Program-made: the position numbers and the translations under genes
The notes under the pieces: generated by a model
What the model was told of the DNA's origin: nothing
The model's database searches: none
What the model saw: the letters and a program-made list of their open reading frames with translations, nothing else
Shown here: positions 8,525-16,850 of the stretch, one piece after another
Position numbering within the stretch: position 1 is the stretch's first letter
Layout: each line of letters opens with the position of its first letter
Assembly (NCBI RefSeq): GCF_003937825.1
Contig: NZ_RSFW01000017.1
Span: 124,001-188,000 of the forward strand
Length of the DNA: 64,000 bases
Source: Mesobacillus subterraneus
Lineage (GTDB): Bacteria; Bacillota; Bacilli; Bacillales; Cytobacillaceae
Reading direction: 5' to 3'

Positions 8525-10696
8525 TTATGCAGTTTTTGCTGGGAGCATAATCTTGAATGTTGTTCCTTTATTTTGCTCACTTTCGATATAGACTTTTCCA
8601 TTATGGCTTTCAATGATCTTGAAGCTGACCATCAAACCTAAGCCGTTTCCATTTTTCTTTGTCGTATAGAAAGGCTCTCCAATTTTCTTCAGTGTTTCCG
8701 GAGGAATCCCAACACCAGTATCCTGTATGGAAACAAGTACGTTATCATTCTGAATTTCCGTTTTCACACGCAAATCCCCGCCATCAGGCATCGCTTCGAT
8801 TCCATTTTTAATGAAATTAAGGAAAACTTGTTTAAGCCTATTTTCATCACATTCAATCTGGATGATTTCTTCAGAGGCATCAAATTCAAGTTTTACATTC
8901 CGTTTTCTTGCTTCGAATTTAAGCATTGAAACAACATTCTGTACTATAGGTATGATGTTTTTCTCCTCGAGCTCCACTGCCTTTGGCTTTGCAAGAACCA
9001 TGAATTCCTCGACAATATTATTGACTCTGTCAATTTCGTCAAGAATGATCCCCAAAAATTCCTGGCGTTGAGGATCTTCTTCGTCAAGCTGAAGGAACTC
9101 GGCATACCCCTTCATCGATGTCAAAGGATTTCTTATTTCATGGGCAACTCCTGCAGCCAGCTGACCGACAGCGGCCAGTTTATCTTGGCGGTGCAGCATT
9201 TCTTCGGATTTTTTCTTCTCCGTAATATCGTTTCGAATCGCCAAGTACTGATACGGCTTGCCCTTATCATTCAGAAACGGAATGATGGTGGTATCTACCC
9301 AATAATAGGAGCCATCTTTCGCCCTATTCCGGATTTCACCTTTCCAGACTTGCCCGGAACCAATCGTTTTCCAGAGATTCTTGAAAAACTCCTTGGAATG
9401 GAGGCCAGAATTCAGCAAGCTATGATCTTTTCCAATTAATTCATCCCTGCTGTACTTGGAAATTTCACAGAACTTGTCGTTAACGCTCTTGATTATGCCT
9501 TTTTCATCTGTAAATGCTACAATCGAAGACTGATCTAGCGCAAATTTAATATCACTAACCTCTTTGAGTGTTTCTTTGAGACTGGACTCAGCCTGCTTTC
9601 TTTGTGTTATATCAGAACGGATCGAAACATACTGATACGGTCTGCCCTTACTGTTCAAGAAAGGAACGATAGTCGTGTCGACCCAATAAAACGAGCCATC
9701 TTTTGCTCTATTCCGGATTTCGCCTTTCCAAACCTTTCCTGAACCAATGGTTCTCCACATTTCCTTAAAAAATTCCTTCGAATGCAGGCTGGAATTCAAA
9801 ATCGAGTGATTTTGGCCAAGCAGTTCAGCTTCACTATACCCCGATATCTCAATAAACTTATCATTAATATACGTAATATTCCCCTTAGGGTCTGTGATTG
9901 CTACAATGGCTGAAGCGTTTAGTGCATCAGTAATATCCTTTAGGTTTGTATCCGAAACAGCAAGTCTCTTGCTGATCAAAGCACTTGAGCCAATTAATCC
10001 CGCCAGAATAAGGACGGAAATAAAAACAATCAAATAACTGATTAATGATTCGGGGATCCCACTCTGTTGTGCAGCACCATTTACCATGTTAATCGACGAA
10101 GCTCTTGTCAAAAGAAAATGACCTTCCACGATTGCCGCAGTGACAAACAATGCACTTAAAGGTTTAATCCATCCGTGATTTCCAAGGGTAAAACTTTTGG
10201 AGAAGAAAAGCATCCAGAACGAAAAATAGAAGGAGACAAATACCAGCGCAAGGGCAATAAATAAAATTACAGGTTGATAACTGAATTCAAGATTCATGGA
10301 GTACATACCCATGATATGAACAACCAGGACAGCAAGCATCATGAAGATGCTGCCGGCCAACAGGTTACTCTTTCCCACCATTTTCCCTGTCAGTGTATAG
10401 AACGCCATTGCGGTAAACGAAATGGATAGGATGATTGACAATATGGTAATAGGAATCTGATAAGAAATAGAACCATTCAGGTTCAAAGCAAGCATTCCAA
10501 AGAAGTTCATCACCCAAATTCCTATTCCCAGTGAGAAAGTACCTCCTAAAAAGAGGAACCTCTTGTTCCGATCAGATGACTTAATCAGACTATATAAGTC
10601 GAGTGCTGTATATGATGACATGACAGTCAATAAAATTGCCACAAGCAATAGAATTGGATTAAAAGATAATTCTAGATGATCCATTTTAGGCATCAT
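8525..10696 (-). CDS. MHYT-PAS-PAS sensor histidine kinase
   Basis: 723 aa. Residues ~10-235 hold about seven membrane segments with MHYT-like repeats (IWVMNFFGM, VVHIMGMYSMN), a domain proposed to sense a diatomic gas or copper-bound ligand. Two PAS-PAC modules follow (~250-370 and ~375-490); they are near-duplicates sharing the HSKEFFK, WKGEIRNRAKDGS and YWVDTTI blocks. The HisKA motif is VAHEIRNPLTSMKGYAEFL. The ATPase domain shows N (NFIKNGIEAM), G1 (DTGVGIP), F (EPFYTT) and G2 (GNGLGL) boxes. The kinase core resembles the orphan sporulation kinases KinA-E, and no response regulator is adjacent, so phosphorelay input to Spo0F is plausible but unproven. The start could be ATG 10696 or 10693. 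Confidence 0.88.
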   Translation of the reverse strand: MMPKMDHLELSFNPILLLVAILLTVMSSYTALDLYSLIKSSDRNKRFLFLGGTFSLGIGIWVMNFFGMLALNLNGSISYQIPITILSIILSISFTAMAFYTLTGKMVGKSNLLAGSIFMMLAVLVVHIMGMYSMNLEFSYQPVILFIALALVFVSFYFSFWMLFFSKSFTLGNHGWIKPLSALFVTAAIVEGHFLLTRASSINMVNGAAQQSGIPESLISYLIVFISVLILAGLIGSSALISKRLAVSDTNLKDITDALNASAIVAITDPKGNITYINDKFIEISGYSEAELLGQNHSILNSSLHSKEFFKEMWRTIGSGKVWKGEIRNRAKDGSFYWVDTTIVPFLNSKGRPYQYVSIRSDITQRKQAESSLKETLKEVSDIKFALDQSSIVAFTDEKGIIKSVNDKFCEISKYSRDELIGKDHSLLNSGLHSKEFFKNLWKTIGSGQVWKGEIRNRAKDGSYYWVDTTIIPFLNDKGKPYQYLAIRNDITEKKKSEEMLHRQDKLAAVGQLAAGVAHEIRNPLTSMKGYAEFLQLDEEDPQRQEFLGIILDEIDRVNNIVEEFMVLAKPKAVELEEKNIIPIVQNVVSMLKFEARKRNVKLEFDASEEIIQIECDENRLKQVFLNFIKNGIEAMPDGGDLRVKTEIQNDNVLVSIQDTGVGIPPETLKKIGEPFYTTKKNGNGLGLMVSFKIIESHNGKVYIESEQNKGTTFKIMLPAKTA

Positions 10697-11040
10697 TCCC
10701 TATTTAAGATTTCATATCGATTGTAAGGTAAATCCCATAATAATTAAAGGGGTATTTATATAATTTGTAATAACTTTGTCACTTTTAATTATTGACATAT
10801 CAAACGTCTCATTGTATTAGATCTTCCTCATCATAAATAAATATAAACCTTACTTAAACCAGTAAGAAAAATATCCCTTTATGCCCCCTATATCCACATC
10901 TTTTATTCCATTTCACGGGAACAAACACCTATTTTAAATTTTTATGAAAAAAAGTCTACACAAATTTGTTTTTTATGTTTATACTGTACTATAACAGGTT
11001 AAGTAATTAATAAATTGTACTATAAAAGGAGGAGTTAGTA
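10697..11040. other. Intergenic region with duplicated TGTACTATAA motif
   Basis: About 340 AT-rich nt between divergent genes, with no coding frame. The 10-mer TGTACTATAA occurs at 10985-10994 and again at 11016-11025, just before the yhfH ribosome site. One copy may form a -10 region; the other could be an operator half. Confidence 0.4.
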
Positions 11041-11172
11041 ATGATGAGTCCGGTTGAATTTTTTCGTAATTTACCAAAGAAGGTATGTCCAGAATGCGGT
11101 GAAGGAATGCATGAACAGGCGGAATCCTATCTAATGGAATGTGATCGCTGCTTATCCAAGAGAGAAGAATAA
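11041..11172 (+). CDS. yhfH: YhfH family small zinc-ribbon-like protein
   Basis: 43 aa (MMSPVEFFRNLPKK...), with AAAGGAGG about 9 nt before ATG 11041. Two Cys pairs, CPEC and CDRC, frame a 17-residue loop, which would suit a zinc ribbon. Length, the N-terminal SPVEFFRNLP motif and the Cys spacing match Bacillus YhfH, whose function is unknown. It is a stand-alone gene followed by a strong hairpin. Confidence 0.8.
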   Translation: MMSPVEFFRNLPKKVCPECGEGMHEQAESYLMECDRCLSKREE

Positions 11173-11183
11173 GAAAATAAAAT

Positions 11184-11211
11184 GAGGCACCTTCATACAG
11201 GAAGGTGCCTC
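11184..11211 (+). terminator. Hairpin after yhfH, weak or no T-tract
   Basis: GAGGCACCTTC pairs perfectly with GAAGGTGCCTC around ATACAG. The stem position suits a terminator, but the following bases (CGAATATG) are not a T-tract, so it may act instead as an mRNA-stabilising hairpin. Confidence 0.5.
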
Positions 11212-11249
11212 CGAATATGATTAGGGTCCCGGACTCCAACATTATCAAA

Positions 11250-11277
11250 AAAAAGAAGCTCAATAGAGAGCTTCTCT
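11250..11277 (-). terminator. Intrinsic terminator, minus strand
   Basis: AGAAGCTC (11254-11261) pairs with GAGCTTCT (11268-11275). On the minus strand it is followed by eight T. It could end transcription leaving the inverted-repeat element at 11278-11882. Confidence 0.65.
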
Positions 11278-11882
11278 TTAACATCTTAGGAGACCCAACC
11301 AGCATCAGCCCAAAACTTTTTTGGAACTATTGAGTTGTATGATCCTCTTACTATAGCCGATGTGTGTCTGTTCCGCATTAAAGGCGTCTTTTCATGAAAA
11401 GGTTTTCCCTGATTTCATGAAGACCCTTTACAAACACATTTTCGGTATAATCACCGAGAGACTCATTATTCCTTTCATTTATTAGCTGTTCTCCCCGCTT
11501 GCGCCATGCAACCCTTTTGACATCCATTTTTATATGGGTGTCTTTTCGAATTCCACTCTTTACTGTCCCTTTACGCATTCTCCCGGAATAAAGGGGTTCA
11601 TCCATAGGATCAGGTTCTTCCAAGTAATCATAGATAAACTGATACTCTTTTGGTAAAGTGCTTTCATTCAGCGTATCAATGGATAATAGGCTGAACTTCT
11701 ACTCTTCCCCTTTTGAAATAAACCTTCTGGAAAAAATCCCTATTCAAGTTGAATGGAGGAACCTAGTGCAAAACGTCGGTGTCACTGAGCTTACGGATTG
11801 AGCTAATAAACTTTTCAGGAATAAACCTAATTCTCGTTCACTACGGAACGAACACAATTGGTTGAGCCTCCTAAGATGTTAA
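11278..11882. mobile_element. 605-bp element with 24-bp terminal inverted repeats
   Basis: The left end (11278-11301) begins TTAACATCTTAGGAG and the right end (11859-11882) is its inverse; 22 of 24 positions match. The interior holds one open frame on the minus strand and no recognisable transposase. No clean target duplication is visible. Size and structure fit a MITE-like or decayed insertion element, but I do not recognise the family. Confidence 0.55.
11378..11698 (-). CDS. Unrecognised reading frame inside the inverted-repeat element
   Basis: An open frame runs from a stop at 11701 to the stop at 11378; the first ATG is at 11623 (81 aa), but the frame and its hydrophilic character extend further up (TLPKEYQFIYDYLEEPDP). 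The product is basic, rich in R, K and E (SGRMRKGTVKSGIRKD, VAWRKRGEQLINERNN). There is no ribosome site at the ATG. It may be the remnant of a longer gene, possibly truncated by formation of the element, or a cargo gene. No family recognised. Confidence 0.35.
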   Translation of the reverse strand, partial: KFSLLSIDTLNESTLPKEYQFIYDYLEEPDPMDEPLYSGRMRKGTVKSGIRKDTHIKMDVKRVAWRKRGEQLINERNNESLGDYTENVFVKGLHEIRENLFMKRRL

Positions 11883-12040
11883 GCACTTTCTTTTTACACT
11901 TTTATTATACCACCCATATCCAAATGTAAACCCTTACATTTGTGTCTAATTAGTGTCGATTTCCTGGTTTAATCCCTCCCTGATAAAATGTATATCCTGC
12001 TTGCCAATACAAAAACTAAAACCATCAGGGGGTGAAGTCC

Positions 12041-12208
12041 ATGTCCAATAAAGAAGAACCACGAAATGACCAAAAAACATTCAAAGCGGATTACGCGCCT
12101 AACCAGAGATATGTCCCAGGAGAATCTGTTGATGAGCATCGTGACTTTGAAGCAGGAAATATCATCCTGACAGGTGATGAAATCAAGCAGCAAAATGAGA
12201 ACTTATAA
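12041..12208 (+). CDS. Small hydrophilic hypothetical protein
   Basis: 55 aa (MSNKEEPRNDQKTFK...) from ATG 12041, with GGGGGTG about 7 nt upstream. It is charged, without cysteine or hydrophobic segment, and contains a YVPGESVDEHRD stretch. Its stop is 18 nt before the splA-like gene, so the two probably share a transcript. Small soluble proteins of this kind in bacilli are often spore-associated; I cannot name the family. Confidence 0.6.
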   Translation: MSNKEEPRNDQKTFKADYAPNQRYVPGESVDEHRDFEAGNIILTGDEIKQQNENL

Positions 12209-12226
12209 CGAAAAGAGGTTTTTTGA

Positions 12227-12481
12227 TTGGATTTAATTGATCCAAAAGATTTAAAGTCTGGTGATGAAGTGTTTGTGATTTATCGAAATCCTCACGTCCC
12301 ATCCGTTTCAAACATTAAGGCAGCAGAAATCGTCCAGCATCCGAAAGACCCGAGCTCACTTGCCTTGTTTTTGAATGAAACATTTCACGTCATTGAGGAC
12401 GACGACGCGCTGTTCGCATCTCAAGCTGCTGCAGAAAAAGCTTATCTCGAAGCGGAGGATCCCTATAATCCACCGTATTAG
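12227..12481 (+). CDS. splA: SplA-like transcriptional regulator
   Basis: 84 aa from TTG 12227, with AGAGG 8 nt upstream. The sequence LKSGDEVFVIYRNPHVP, AAEIVQHP and LALFLNETFHVIEDDDALF resembles SplA, the small negative regulator of the spore photoproduct lyase operon in B. subtilis. No splB (lyase) follows here, so the gene is either solitary or regulates a distant target. Assignment is from remembered family features. Confidence 0.65.
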   Translation: MDLIDPKDLKSGDEVFVIYRNPHVPSVSNIKAAEIVQHPKDPSSLALFLNETFHVIEDDDALFASQAAAEKAYLEAEDPYNPPY

Positions 12482-12560
12482 GTATGAATCGGTGGTTTTA
12501 TCGTCTTGATAAGGGGTAAAATTTAAATGCAAGCCAATACGCAATTGGGAGGGATTGCAG

Positions 12561-12680
12561 ATGAAAGTCTTGTCAGCTTCTTCTAAACTTGTCATTGGCT
12601 CTGCACTAGAAGGTGGATTTGTCTATCTAAAGAAAGGCACCCTTACCCCCAACAAAGTGATACGACGTGGAAAGCTTTGA
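12561..12680 (+). CDS. Very small hypothetical protein
   Basis: 39 aa (MKVLSASSKLVIGSALEGG...) from ATG 12561, with a strong GGGAGGG 7 nt upstream. It lies 79 nt after the splA-like gene and before a strong terminator, so it is probably the last gene of that transcript. It has a mildly hydrophobic middle and a basic tail (VIRRGKL). No known family recognised; the ribosome site and context are the main support. Confidence 0.5.
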   Translation: MKVLSASSKLVIGSALEGGFVYLKKGTLTPNKVIRRGKL

Positions 12681-12701
12681 ATCGACAAATCCTCTTTCAG
12701 G

Positions 12702-12732
12702 AAAGCACATCCGAAACCGGATGTGCTTTTTT
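12702..12732 (+). terminator. Intrinsic terminator
   Basis: AAAGCACATCCG (12702-12713) pairs with CGGATGTGCTTT (12718-12729), followed by T. It ends the 12041-12680 small-gene transcript. Confidence 0.9.
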
Positions 12733-12815
12733 ACATAATTTTCAGAATAAACAAAGGGTTTCACTTGCCAAAACACGAACTAATAAGCAATAAAAATTAG
12801 TTTGGGGTGATTGGA

Positions 12816-13847
12816 TTGCTTCAATATGAGACGCGCTCGTCATTGGAGCTGGATGATTCCCGTCTGGAACCATCCTTCAGAATTGACCTGCGAAATTTTA
12901 GCGAAGAAGAATACAACAAATACGTTAAATTAAACACTGTGAATGATTGGAGCCTTCTTAGCTGGAAAGATGTCGGAAAACCTTATGAAGTCACTTCATT
13001 TGCACGTGAAAAGAAAGACTGGGAAGCCAGCAACCAGACTGAACTGCCTCCCCATCTCTCCTGGCAGATGTTCAATCGGTCTTTTCATGAATGGTTCGTA
13101 AAAGATGTACCTGCTGAAATGGATCAGTCGAAACAAAACTTTTTGAAAGGCTTGAAGAACTTTAGCTATAGTGAAACGAAAACAGCATTAGGCGAAATGA
13201 TAAGAATCCATCTATGGAATTATGCTCACCGCATCGAGGATGGTATTTGGGATCCACGCGGTAAACGAGCTCTTTTTGAAGGCCTGGATCTGTCTAAACC
13301 ACGAATTCTGTTCCTGGGGGCGGCAGAAGGTTATGAAGCAATGCAGTTAAGTGCAATGTATCCAGGAGGAGAAATCGTATTAGTGGATTATGACCCATTC
13401 TGCAAGGAAACCCGTTTTGGCCACTTCCCTGAGTCATATCCCTTTCTTGGAACGAATCCTTCAACTGGAGGAAGTAAGGTTTATCATAAAAACGATTTTA
13501 ATGTTCATTATGTTGTCGAAGATATTCGCAGGCTTCCCTTCGGAAAAGAATTTGATATTGTGCTCAGCGTCGGACTACTAGAGCACTTTCCCGATTCCCT
13601 GAAGAGCGAAGTAGTGGAATGGCATCGGAAATTCCTGCGGCCAGGGGGATATATCATAATGACAACTCCTCGTGCTCAGTTAAAATCGAAATTGTATTAC
13701 GAAATCATGGCTGATGTCATGAACCATACGTATCGAGAATTAATGACGGTTGAGCAAATGGGGCTTTATTTATATGAAAACGGGCTTGATATACTCAGGC
13801 ATGGATACATTAAAGTCCATAATGGAATAATCGCTCAACCTCGCTAA
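12816..13847 (+). CDS. Class I SAM-dependent methyltransferase
   Basis: About 343 aa. TTG 12816 is preferred over GTG 12807 because GGGGTGA sits 5 nt before it. Residues 1-150 are a charged N-terminal extension of unknown role. The Rossmann methyltransferase core follows: motif I is ILFLGAAEGYEAMQL, the acidic ribose-binding residue is in IVLVDYDP, and motif IV/post region is FDIVLSVGLLEHFPD. LRPGGYIIMTTPR is typical of methyltransferase-11-like enzymes. The substrate is unknown. It is a single gene with its own terminator. Confidence 0.8.
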   Translation: MLQYETRSSLELDDSRLEPSFRIDLRNFSEEEYNKYVKLNTVNDWSLLSWKDVGKPYEVTSFAREKKDWEASNQTELPPHLSWQMFNRSFHEWFVKDVPAEMDQSKQNFLKGLKNFSYSETKTALGEMIRIHLWNYAHRIEDGIWDPRGKRALFEGLDLSKPRILFLGAAEGYEAMQLSAMYPGGEIVLVDYDPFCKETRFGHFPESYPFLGTNPSTGGSKVYHKNDFNVHYVVEDIRRLPFGKEFDIVLSVGLLEHFPDSLKSEVVEWHRKFLRPGGYIIMTTPRAQLKSKLYYEIMADVMNHTYRELMTVEQMGLYLYENGLDILRHGYIKVHNGIIAQPR

Positions 13848-13880
13848 GACAGGCCCCTGAAAAAGGAGCCTGTCTTTTTT
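13847..13880 (+). terminator. Intrinsic terminator
   Basis: AGACAGGC (13847-13854) pairs with GCCTGTCT (13868-13875) followed by seven T. It closes the methyltransferase gene and overlaps the end of the convergent small gene. Confidence 0.85.
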
Positions 13881-14038
13881 TATAAATCTGAGCGCTTGCC
13901 CGGTTCTGGCTGATTGTTTGTCTGGTTGCCAGTACTGGCAGTGTAGCCGACACGGTAGACAAATTCCTTTTTCTGCTTCAAAGCATTTGGCATTTTGTAT
14001 TGATCACCATTGCTTTGGAACTCACCTTTATGTGACAC
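13880..14038 (-). CDS. Small hypothetical protein downstream of the YozQ-like gene
   Basis: 52 aa (MSHKGEFQSNGDQYKMP...) from GTG 14038, with GAGGTGAT about 5 nt upstream. It is hydrophilic, N/Q-rich and ends EPGKRSDL. It follows the DUF4025 gene by 21 nt and is probably co-transcribed with it. No family recognised. Confidence 0.6.
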   Translation of the reverse strand: MSHKGEFQSNGDQYKMPNALKQKKEFVYRVGYTASTGNQTNNQPEPGKRSDL

Positions 14039-14059
14039 AGTATCACCTCTTCCAGCGAT

Positions 14060-14260
14060 CTATTGATAACCTCTGTTATTCATTTCTTTCTTCGCCCCTG
14101 ATGACCGTTCGATTTTTCCACCGATTTCCCCTTCCATATAACTATCACTGGCCTGTTCATGTGTGACTGCCAGTCCATTGGAAAGCTCATCCTTCCTGCT
14201 GTAATCGGCTGTCTCATACATTCGGCCGGCAAGTTCGGTGCTTTTGTTCTCTTTTTTCAT
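14060..14260 (-). CDS. YozQ-like DUF4025 family protein
   Basis: 66 aa from ATG 14260, with AAGGAGG 7 nt upstream. The segment SNGLAVTHEQASDSYMEGEIGGKIE is characteristic of the DUF4025/YozQ family of small bacillar proteins of unknown function. It is entirely hydrophilic with a basic start. It forms a two-gene unit with the 52-aa gene downstream. Confidence 0.75.
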   Translation of the reverse strand: MKKENKSTELAGRMYETADYSRKDELSNGLAVTHEQASDSYMEGEIGGKIERSSGAKKEMNNRGYQ

Positions 14261-14354
14261 GAATATCCCTCCTTTCTCCTGCTCACGTTATTTTTTGATA
14301 TTACAGAAGAAAAAATCCAAAAACTTTAACCCAATCCATGAATCAAATGATTTT

Positions 14355-14386
14355 GCAAAAAAAATACCCCCGGAGTACGGGGGCGC
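14355..14386 (-). terminator. Intrinsic terminator of the MFS gene
   Basis: GCCCCCG and CGGGGGT on the minus strand (14366-14384) form a GC stem followed by eight T. Confidence 0.85.
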
Positions 14387-14388
14387 AA

Positions 14389-15564
14389 TCAATCACTTGA
14401 TTGCCGAACAAGCATTTGTTTATGATCCCGGACAAGCCATACGGTCAACAACACTCCGATTAATGTAAGAAAAGCAAAAAACAAATACACTCCGTAGATG
14501 CTATATTCTTCGAAGACGATGCCTCCAATGAATGTAAAGAACCAGTTGCCAAGCCCATTCCCGACAGCTGAATAGAGGGTTACTGCGGTAGCGGTAATAT
14601 GGGAGGGTGTGATTTCCCTGATATACTGAAGCCCTGCAGGAATGAAGAGCCCAAGTGAAAATCCCTGAATGACGGCTGAGGCATATACAAGGGTCAACGA
14701 TGGCTCTGTAAAATAGAACAGCCATCTAACAAATGATACCGCAGCAGCTATTACTGCGACTTGCAGAAGTCCTAATCTGCGAATCCAGCCGCCGGCTGCC
14801 CTCATAAAAGGAACCTCGGATAAAACAGCAATTAAAAAAGCAATTCCGATTCCTGTATAGGTTCCTCCTCTATCTTCAATAAACAGGCTGAAATAAAAAT
14901 TATTTGCAAGGTTCGGGCCAAAAACCAGGAAGGTTACTGCAAGAAACACCAGAAACCGTTTCATTCCGACTAAATCTTTCATCCCGGACAAGAGCCCTGC
15001 TGGTTTTTCTGCTGCTTCCTTTGGCATTTTCGCAGAAAAGACTCCCGATAAAAGCAGTGTCAGGAAAAACGCATAAAAAATCACCTGCGGATTCCATTCG
15101 GAAAGCCTTCCCATTATGAAGACAGCGAGTCCAAAGCCAAGGGAGCCGAATAACCGCACATTTCCATAATTCACTCCCGCCTTGCTGGTATATTTTAATG
15201 AGATACTATCGGATAAAGGAATGATTGCGCTCTGGAAAATAGCAAGCATAACTGCCACCATAATAAAAGGGAAAAACCCTTCAAAAAAGAGGTAACCAAG
15301 TGCGGAAAAACCAGTAATGATCGTAGTAATTGTCAAAAGGCGGTTATGCAGATTCTTCATGTCAGCAAGCATCCCCCAGAACGGCTGGAAGAATATCATG
15401 ATCACAGGACCAATCGATAAAATGATTCCTATTTGGTACCCATTCAGCTTTTCTACTTCACTTAGATAGACACTTAATAAAGGAAATAAACTGCCAATCC
15501 CAAAAAAAACAAATAAATAAAACCCCTGTAAGGTTAAAATGTCCCGTTTAACGTGTTTCTCCAT
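14389..15564 (-). CDS. MFS transporter, PPP/LacY-like (YwbF-type)
   Basis: 391 aa with twelve predicted membrane segments. ATG 15564 has GGGGGA 4 nt upstream; the GTG at 15576 is the longer option. The N-terminus (LQGFYLFVFFGIGSLFPLLSVYL) and the GIILSIGPVIMIFFQPFWGMLAD loop after TM2 are typical of the 3-phenylpropionate/HcaT-like MFS subgroup. B. subtilis YwbF, of unknown substrate, has this form. Function is proton-coupled uptake or efflux of a small organic compound; no neighbour indicates the substrate. Confidence 0.8.
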   Translation of the reverse strand: MEKHVKRDILTLQGFYLFVFFGIGSLFPLLSVYLSEVEKLNGYQIGIILSIGPVIMIFFQPFWGMLADMKNLHNRLLTITTIITGFSALGYLFFEGFFPFIMVAVMLAIFQSAIIPLSDSISLKYTSKAGVNYGNVRLFGSLGFGLAVFIMGRLSEWNPQVIFYAFFLTLLLSGVFSAKMPKEAAEKPAGLLSGMKDLVGMKRFLVFLAVTFLVFGPNLANNFYFSLFIEDRGGTYTGIGIAFLIAVLSEVPFMRAAGGWIRRLGLLQVAVIAAAVSFVRWLFYFTEPSLTLVYASAVIQGFSLGLFIPAGLQYIREITPSHITATAVTLYSAVGNGLGNWFFTFIGGIVFEEYSIYGVYLFFAFLTLIGVLLTVWLVRDHKQMLVRQSSD

Positions 15565-15780
15565 AACTTCCCCCACACATACTGATTAATGAGTTATATT
15601 TTACCACTATTTTAATATAAGAATAGTTTTTTTCCCTGTATATAAACTAAAGAAAATATAAAGCGTTTTCATTTATGGATTGTCATGGTAAAATAATGTT
15701 GTTCCAAAGTGATCAGACGTCTGCTCACTTATATAATTCAATCTTATTAAACCATTTTGCCATAAAAGGCGGTGAAACCA

Positions 15781-15951
15781 TTGAAAGAAATTATTTTAAG
15801 TTTAGTTGCAGGTTTGGCTGTTGGCATCTTTTTCAAATTCCTCAAACTTCCGCTTCCGGCACCGCCTGTCCTTGCCGGAGTACTTGGGATCGTCGGGGTT
15901 TATTTAGGCGGTTTAGTGGGGGAATGGATCTTGAATTCCTTTAAGGGTTGA
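15781..15951 (+). CDS. XapX domain (DUF1427) small membrane protein
   Basis: 56 aa (MKEIILSLVAGLAVG...) from TTG 15781, with GGCGGTG 6 nt upstream. It has two short hydrophobic helices separated by the proline-rich LKLPLPAPPVLAGVLG turn, which is the XapX signature, and ends GGLVGEWILNSFKG. Function unknown; such proteins are found next to xanthosine permease in enterobacteria. It is a solitary gene convergent with the FNT gene. Confidence 0.8.
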   Translation: MKEIILSLVAGLAVGIFFKFLKLPLPAPPVLAGVLGIVGVYLGGLVGEWILNSFKG

Positions 15952-15960
15952 TTAAAACAC

Positions 15961-15991
15961 AAAATCCACGGAGAGACTCCGCGGATTTTTT
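15961..15991. terminator. Bidirectional intrinsic terminator
   Basis: AAAATCC-CGGAG and CTCCG-GGATTTT arms form a stem with one mismatch and a T-tract on each strand. It is shared by the XapX and FNT genes. Confidence 0.8.
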
Positions 15992-15995
15992 GATG

Positions 15996-16832
15996 CTATA
16001 AGGCCTTCTGACGGTAGACTGCTTGTCGGGAAGCTTCCTTTTGACTATAGAGTTGGTCAACTGTATTAGCAGAATGAAGGTATACATGAATAGTTCCTAC
16101 AAAAAAGGCTCCACCTAAAATATTCCCTAATGTAACAGGGATCAAATTGAATATTCCTCCAGCAATGGTAACTGTATCAGGGTGCGGAACCAAGATTGCG
16201 ATTGCGAATAAAACCATGTTCGCGACACTATGTTCAAACCCCGAGACGACAAATGCGAAAACAAGAAGCAGCATGACTACAATTTTCGCTCCGTCTCCTT
16301 TCACACTGAACGGTATCCATACAGCCAGGCAAACAAGCCAGTTACAAAGTACAGCACGAATGAATAGCTCTGTTCCCGGCGTATTCATTTTCATGCTGAC
16401 TACCTCCATCATATATTGTGATTTCTCAGGCGATGCAAACAATCCAGACATCATGAGCATCAGTCCGAAAAAAATGGCGCCCATCATGTTTCCAGCATAG
16501 CAGGCGATCCAATTTTCCAATGTATCCTTCCAGGTCGTTGCTTTTTTTAAAGTGCTGATTGTCAACATCATGGTATTGCTCGTAAATAACTCCCCGCCGC
16601 CATAGATGATCAATACAAGTGCCAATCCGAAGAAGATCGAGCTTGCAATTGGAGTGGCAGGTGAATGGGAATCATAAAAATATTCGCCGAGACGATACGA
16701 AACCATGATGCCGAAACCGATATACACACCTGCCAAAGCCGCTCGCAGCAGGTATCTCGCTTTCGATTCCGACAAGTACTTCCTCTTTTTCAATGCTGTT
16801 TCAATGGCCAGTTCAATCGGCTGCTCTTTCAT
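15996..16832 (-). CDS. Formate/nitrite transporter family protein
   Basis: 278 aa with six membrane segments, the size and pattern of FocA/NirC pentameric channels. Diagnostic stretches are GGGELFTSNTMMLTIS, ACYAGNMMGAIFFG and VSGFEHSVANMVLFA, the last carrying the conserved gating His in the centre of the pore. ATG 16832 has AGAGAGG upstream. With pflB, pflA and the Sec-FDH in the same window, formate is the likely cargo, but nitrite transport is possible. A near-perfect Rex/Fnr-type dyad lies 20 nt upstream of the start codon. B. subtilis homologues are YwcJ and YrhG. Confidence 0.87.
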   Translation of the reverse strand: MKEQPIELAIETALKKRKYLSESKARYLLRAALAGVYIGFGIMVSYRLGEYFYDSHSPATPIASSIFFGLALVLIIYGGGELFTSNTMMLTISTLKKATTWKDTLENWIACYAGNMMGAIFFGLMLMMSGLFASPEKSQYMMEVVSMKMNTPGTELFIRAVLCNWLVCLAVWIPFSVKGDGAKIVVMLLLVFAFVVSGFEHSVANMVLFAIAILVPHPDTVTIAGGIFNLIPVTLGNILGGAFFVGTIHVYLHSANTVDQLYSQKEASRQAVYRQKAL

Positions 16833-16850
16833 GGATAAGACCTCTCTTTT

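Noticed and set aside
15656-15671. cre-like TATAAAGCGTTTTCAT between the MFS and XapX genes
   Set aside because: It lacks the conserved TG in the left half (two mismatches), is about 90 nt from either start, and AT-rich chance matches are common here.
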